This document shows positions 17,674 through 22,246 of a DNA stretch of 22,246 nucleotides, one piece after another. The notes under the pieces were generated by a model, which ran no database searches, had not been told where the DNA came from, and worked only from the letters and a program-made list of their open reading frames with translations. This stretch comes from Phoronis australis (taxonomy: Eukaryota; Phoronida; Phoronidae): NCBI GenBank assembly GCA_002633005.1, contig NMRA01001324.1, positions 1 to 22,246 on the forward strand, written 5' to 3'. A program made the position numbers and the translations under genes. The stretch's first letter is position 1. Every line of letters starts with the position of its first letter.

Positions 17674-17764
17674 GTTGGCTGTACCTTTTGATTACATAAT
17701 TCGCCAGAGAGACTGCAGCCAGGGAACCAGAGTGTCTTTAACACCAGACTTAGCTCCTCTGTAA
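17674..17764 (+). CDS. Candidate terminal exon, + strand, unknown
   Basis: A good acceptor (CTTTTATTTTTAG) precedes a phase-2 frame LAVPFDYIIRQRDCSQGTRV then SLTPDLAPL and TAA. It is short but protein-like. No polyadenylation signal is seen in the next 100 bases. The nearest phase-compatible donor sides are at 11139 and 14408, and neither link is supported beyond phase. Confidence 0.2.
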
Positions 17765-17769
17765 ACCAA

Positions 17770-19020
17770 GCTATTGCTCCCTCTCAAAATCAAGAGGCGG
17801 TCAAAGAGAGCACTTTTCGCAGTATTGTAGTGACCATTGGTAGATGATTACAATCTTAGTTAGGGTCAAGTCGGTATTTATTATCCCGCCANGAACAAAA
17901 TCATTCCAAGCTAAATCTTCCTCTTTAGGGCTTGAAAATCGTACTACAGATCACGAAACTTTAAGTGACTACTTTTTGCATTTCTGGCCGCAAACCCGTT
18001 TTCAACACCCTATTGGACACCGGTTTTCTTCAGAAAATTCGTTCGAAAACAGCATTTGTGATATCTAGGTCACACTGTTCGTGACCTCCGCTATCGCAAA
18101 CAATGGAACTGAATCATACTCTCCACAGATTTGACTTGAAAATGGGTTTGGGCTCAAAAATTGCCTTCCGGGCGATTGGCTGTGTACCATCAACATGGGC
18201 AAACTTCAAACTTCAATGGACACCGAAAAATCTTCACCAATCTTTCCAATATTCAGCATAATGAATCCTTAGATCTGTATTTTTCTCGCTAGCTATCGGC
18301 AAATTGCAGAGTTGTCTCCCCTAAATCAAAATTCCTCGGAAAACCCCTTCTTGTGTGTATTTCTGTGGGGGAATAGTTAGCTGCTGGCTGCGCATGCGCA
18401 CTGCCTATGTCAGATATTTCTGGCGTTGGTTGAATCTGTAAAAGGAAATACGACCATGTAATAAAGTTTTCCGTATTCACCTCTCGCACTACTTCAACAG
18501 TGACCTCTGACATGAAAAGTTCAATAGGTAGGTCAATGTCGACTCGACGTTTTCAGCCGGTTCGATACTCAAACATTCCGAATATAGTTTAAAGTAATAC
18601 AGTTGCAGCAGTGAAACTAACACTCGACATGCAACCAGGCCCTAAACGTAACATCTGGAACAAAACTGTTAATTATAAGACACTTTTGTCTCAGTTTTCA
18701 ATTGCTGAATACTATATCGTCTGCAACTCAGGCGCCGATTCCTAGGAAACTAAAATATCAAATGTTGTTTTTAACTAGTTCCAGGAGATGTTACAAGTTC
18801 ACCGCACAGTTGCCGTTGTTTTCATCTTTGTTATCTCTTTTCAAAAAATAAATCGTTACTTTCAAAACTGTTTCTTTTACAAGAGATAACATGCAACCTA
18901 ACGCACAAGTACATACATATAGGAAGTGATCCGCCATGTGAACAGTCTGGGTGAAGTATTTGAAAAATCTGCCAAAAAAATGCAAGAAACTTAGGAATTC
19001 GAAGCGCATGGGATAAATAC
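17770..19020. other. No gene seen; one NRF1 palindrome
   Basis: Contains an unresolved base at 17892 and the NRF1-type palindrome TGCGCATGCGCA (18389-18400). A minus-strand frame from 18513 (MSEVTVEVVREVN) has no clear continuation. Confidence 0.4.
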
Positions 19021-19038
19021 AAAACTACCTCGGTTGGT

Positions 19039-19135
19039 GTACATGAAGTAATATCCCACTCGACCTTATTATCCGCGTATCGGCGGAGACCGAAGGTCGA
19101 GGTCGATACTACTCGTGGGATATTACTTCATGTAC
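19039..19135. repeat. Nested hairpin element with 21-bp perfect arms
   Basis: Arms 19039-19059 (GTACATGAAGTAATATC...) and 19115-19135 are perfect inverted copies. Inside, TCGACCTT (19060-19067) pairs with AAGGTCGA (19093-19100), and a CCG...CGG core sits in the middle. It looks like a foldback or MITE fragment of a repetitive family; no target duplication is clear. Confidence 0.8.
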
Positions 19136-19161
19136 GCCACTCTCGGCATGTTTTGTGTATA

Positions 19162-19200
19162 TACATGCATACATACATACATACATACATACATACATAC
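19162..19200. repeat. CATA tetranucleotide microsatellite
   Basis: About nine CATA units with one G interruption at the start, directly after the hairpin element. Confidence 0.9.
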
Positions 19201-19204
19201 AAGG

Positions 19205-20750
19205 TCACAAGGGCCAGTGTGCAATCAAATGGCTACATTGTTTAATCGGTCAAATCAGCATCGAAATAATCTCATTTGTGATAATTGGCCAATCACAGCT
19301 TCAATAATTACCATGACGCCAAAAAACTGAATAAGATACCAATATTTAAGACATGGGCATGAGTAGGTAATGACTGAGCAAAGATTAGGTCGAACACGAC
19401 TTCAAGCCGATGAATATTCAACGGTTGGGTTTCAACAATATCATAGCCTGTCGTGTCCCGATTTCCATCGAAATCAATTGGATGCTGTGACGTATAATCG
19501 CTTGTATTTAAAATAGTTACGGTGGCGATACACAGCTTATGGGAATGGCCTTGCCATGGAATCACTCGAGCATTCAATTATCGACCGGAGATTTTAGGCA
19601 GCGGTATTTCATACTTGCAAAACACACGTATCAAATAATAAAACCAGAGCCATATCAAAGCTAAACAAGGACAGCCTGTAATATATTTGATGAGTTAAAA
19701 AATATCGGTCGTTCGTGACAATTTTTATAGTCACGCCTGAAGCAGGTATAGCGAGATACAATAGGCACAAAAGAAATGGAAAACGATCGTTGTTAACAAG
19801 CTTCATATGCCCAAGTGATAATGTAAGGCTGATATTGTACACATAAAAAGATGATATTGTTATACATAACTTTCATTACCGGGTTGCCTCGTGCTGAAAA
19901 TCCATATTAATTAAAGTAACTGAAATGTCAAAAACATCTAAAGAAAGTTTGACTTCTTTAGTCAGGCTATCGGCCTAAGCAACAATTAAACAGAAATCGA
20001 CCGTGAAAGTTGTAACATATACCTGTAGATGTAGAACATCGGTGCACACTTGTATACTTTAGAAAGTAAATGTGTGCAACTGTCTGTTATAGGACAGTTA
20101 CTGTAACCAAATAATCCTAACTTCATAATAGATGGAAACAAATAGAAAGCGATGGTGAACAAAATTGGAAACTGAAAACTTCGTGGCAACGAGGAAACAA
20201 GAAGGACCATCAGTGTCATCATTGCTGAGTGATGAAACAGTAGGAGGGTGTATGGATGTGTATGATGGTGAATAGCCTGTTTGAAATGACTGGTGAAACT
20301 CAAGAAAAGCTCGCTAGTTTTAATTGAAATTTCAAAGTGTCATATACAGTATAACAGTTCTGGACTCAGGTCGGACGTGTTCCGTTCTGTGTCTGTATTT
20401 TGACGGGGAATGCCGCGTGTGTTATACAGCAGCGAAATAATGCATCGAAGTTAGGGTCTATTGAATTTAAGATATTGGTTGCAGTTCGTGCATAACATTG
20501 TAGTGTCGGGGATAAGTCCATGGTGAACGAAGACGGAGAAGGCCCCGACCACTGACAACCAGTCTGTGCAATACTGCAGAGGTCTAGGATGAAACCTTGC
20601 TTCCCTGCGATTAGCAGGCACCCTGTGTAGCACGTGCAGACGCCACCATCAGCCTGTGCTTAAAGGCATCGAACATGAAATCGGTTCGAAAATATCTTTT
20701 AAGCAATTCCTGACGAAAGTACCATCTTGCAATGTCCACTACAGAGTTAT
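19205..20750. other. No supportable gene
   Basis: Several minus-strand frames of 60-105 codons occur. Frame 19577-19308 (VTILNTSDYTSQHPIDFDGN) and hydrophobic frame 20303-19986 (MMTLMVLLVSSL) look mildly protein-like, and frame 20796-20611 contains FDAFKHRLMVASARATQG. None shows a recognisable domain or convincing splice borders. Confidence 0.4.
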
Positions 20751-20762
20751 TCACTTTCCCCC

Positions 20763-20777
20763 GGGGGGGGGGGGGGN
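20763..20777. repeat. G homopolymer with an unresolved base
   Basis: Fourteen G residues followed by N at 20777; probably a sequencing or assembly weak point. Confidence 0.9.
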
Positions 20778-20873
20778 GAAAAAACACAAAATCCACAATT
20801 TTTAATAGATGCGAAGGAAAAACTTTGTGTTCACTGCAGAATTTCTTTTCTTCCTCCCACTTATGATAGTTGC

Positions 20874-20883
20874 GCGCATGCGC
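20874..20883. promoter_or_regulatory. NRF1 consensus palindrome GCGCATGCGC
   Basis: A perfect NRF1-type site in an AT-rich background. No adjacent transcript is supported. Confidence 0.3.
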
Positions 20884-20997
20884 TTACAGTCATTCGACAG
20901 ACAGCCGACTGACAAAGAGGTAATTAACGGCAGATTATCGTGTTTGATCACACTCCGAATCTGAGGTCGATACCACAATATGAGGCAAGCAAGTGAA

Positions 20998-21022
20998 GAG
21001 ATTTCCAAAAGAGATTTCCAAG
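20998..21022. repeat. 13-bp tandem duplication (GAGATTTCCAAAA)
   Basis: Two adjacent copies, the second ending AAG. No function visible. Confidence 0.6.
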
Positions 21023-21146
21023 TGCACTTTAGAATACATTTGATGATTACTTCGATACCCTTGTTACTAATTTTAAACATCAATTGACTCTTAATTCGGC
21101 TGCTACTTGAATCTCCAATGATTTGTTTACATCAAATGTCAAAACT

Positions 21147-21172
21147 CACATTTTCCCTACAAGGGAAATGTG
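21147..21172. repeat. Short hairpin (CACATTTTCCCT / AGGGAAATGTG)
   Basis: An 11-bp stem with one bulged T and a loop of three or four bases. Isolated; no U-run or gene context explains it. Confidence 0.6.
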
Positions 21173-21179
21173 CTACGTC

Positions 21180-22246
21180 TGTGCCTTTAGGGAGAAAAAT
21201 CGACAAAGTGACGAGCAGTTGATAGATCGTGTTTTGAGTTCGAAACTAAAAGAAAAATGCTTTGACATCAACAGAAATTCATAATCTTTACAAGCAAACT
21301 GTACAATATCTGGTGAACACATTGAATTTTGCTTCAGTGACAGAGAAGCACTTCGAATAATCCAGTTTAGTCTGATTTCCGCGTTCCAGGGCTCTTTAAG
21401 TTATAAAGCGTCTATTGCGTGTAATATTTAATTAGTTTTATTCAAAATAACTCTCATTTTAATCATTCTCCTACTACCATCGTTCGCTTCAAACGGGTAC
21501 ATGTTATTAAACATTATTAAACCAAGAAGTCTCTGTCAGCTATCATACCCTCACCTTCAGTTCCCGGTGCCTCTGACAAACCCATTGCTCGATTTCCAAA
21601 CACGCGGCCTTAAACTCCACTCACGCACCGAACAAACTCTACTTGAAAACCAAATTACAGACCCGAGGCATGGGTCACAGATATTGATTCATAGCAAATC
21701 ACTCTTGTACTACTAGTGTGTAATAGACCCCTAACCGACGTGAAAAGCTAATACCCAGAGTACAGCAGCTGTGGTCAGGTCCGTCCGAAAATCTATCCCA
21801 CACTCTCCCTGATAAGAAACAGACTAAAACACAATAGCCCCACAATGTATGGCCACACGAAAATAGTATCGCGTGTAACACGACAAAATGAAGTGACAAA
21901 CTTCCGAATGAAAGCTATTTAAAGAACGTACGCACTTCCTGTGAATGATGTGTACAGTAATAATTGGACAGTTTTTCCTACATGATTTGTTTGAGATTTG
22001 TTTACAGTTTGGGGAGCACACGTGATATTTTGTAGGCAACTGCATGTATTAATTCACTTTTAGTGATCATGTCAGAAAGTGTCCAGTTACTAAATACTTT
22101 ACCTTACAACTTGTAAGCGTTGCGTATAATCAGCGAGAAGTGGGCGTCATCTTCAATCGATGCACTCAAACCGGAATAGTAGTTCAAAAATTCTTCTCGT
22201 GTCACCTGAGTTAAATTGAGACACTTGATACATATGAATATTTGGC
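21180..22246. other. No gene seen to the window end
   Basis: AT-rich sequence. Frames at 21501-21716 (+) and 21699-22045 (-) show no recognisable domain. Confidence 0.45.

Noticed and set aside
19986-20303. Hydrophobic 105-codon minus-strand frame, receptor-like at first sight
   Set aside because: Only one or two hydrophobic runs, no conserved receptor motif, no splice support.
20611-20796. Minus-strand frame with FDAFKHRLMVASARATQG
   Set aside because: Begins in the G/C homopolymer with an N; no family recognised.
1-22246. CRISPR arrays, rRNA genes or bacterial operons
   Set aside because: No regular spacer-repeat arrays, no rRNA sequence and no prokaryotic gene organisation.

Overview
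The window reads as a stretch of animal nuclear genome, most likely from a marine invertebrate. Protein-coding signal is sparse and split into short exons with GT/AG borders. Introns are long and AT-rich. Decayed retrotransposons, inverted-repeat elements, a tRNA-derived SINE and simple repeats are scattered throughout. I see no bacterial operon, Shine-Dalgarno or plasmid logic. Single N bases at 14741, 17892 and 20777 suggest draft assembly. I cannot fix the phylum: the lectin type and repeat mix fit cnidarians, hemichordates or cephalochordates.

The one gene I can support well lies on the + strand in four exons (6604-6946, 7044-7178, 14276-14408, 14762-15071). It encodes a 306-residue secreted protein: signal peptide, PAN/apple-like cysteine domain, a short cysteine-rich linker, and a C-terminal jacalin-like (ZG16-type) beta-prism lectin domain. 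Splice phases agree at all three junctions, and a polyadenylation signal follows 56 nt after the stop. The domain content predicts a carbohydrate-binding secreted lectin.

Layout. 1-3500 is mostly featureless, with two diverged duplications. 3531-4690 holds a 16-bp tandem repeat, a possible Copia-type Pol remnant and a clear LINE ORF2 C-terminal remnant. 4840-4980 is a minus-strand tRNA-derived SINE. 5523-5976 is an inverted-repeat (MITE-like) element. 6604-15071 is the lectin gene. Its 7.1-kb second intron contains an unexplained open frame, a CRE/NRF1 promoter-like cluster, two hAT-like non-autonomous elements, a Penelope-style motif, an inverted pair of GTCGAGGG-rich repeats, a candidate first exon behind 17-bp tandem repeats, and a striking set of dispersed copies of the motif GGGGTACGTACACTACAT. 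After the lectin gene come an E-box-bearing tandem repeat, a frameshifted LINE reverse-transcriptase remnant, weak minus-strand exon candidates (16264-17311), a nested hairpin element with a CATA microsatellite (19039-19200), and otherwise unannotated sequence to the end.

Apart from the lectin gene and the two LINE remnants, calls are tentative. The most unusual signal is the GTACGTAC motif family at 11422-12521.
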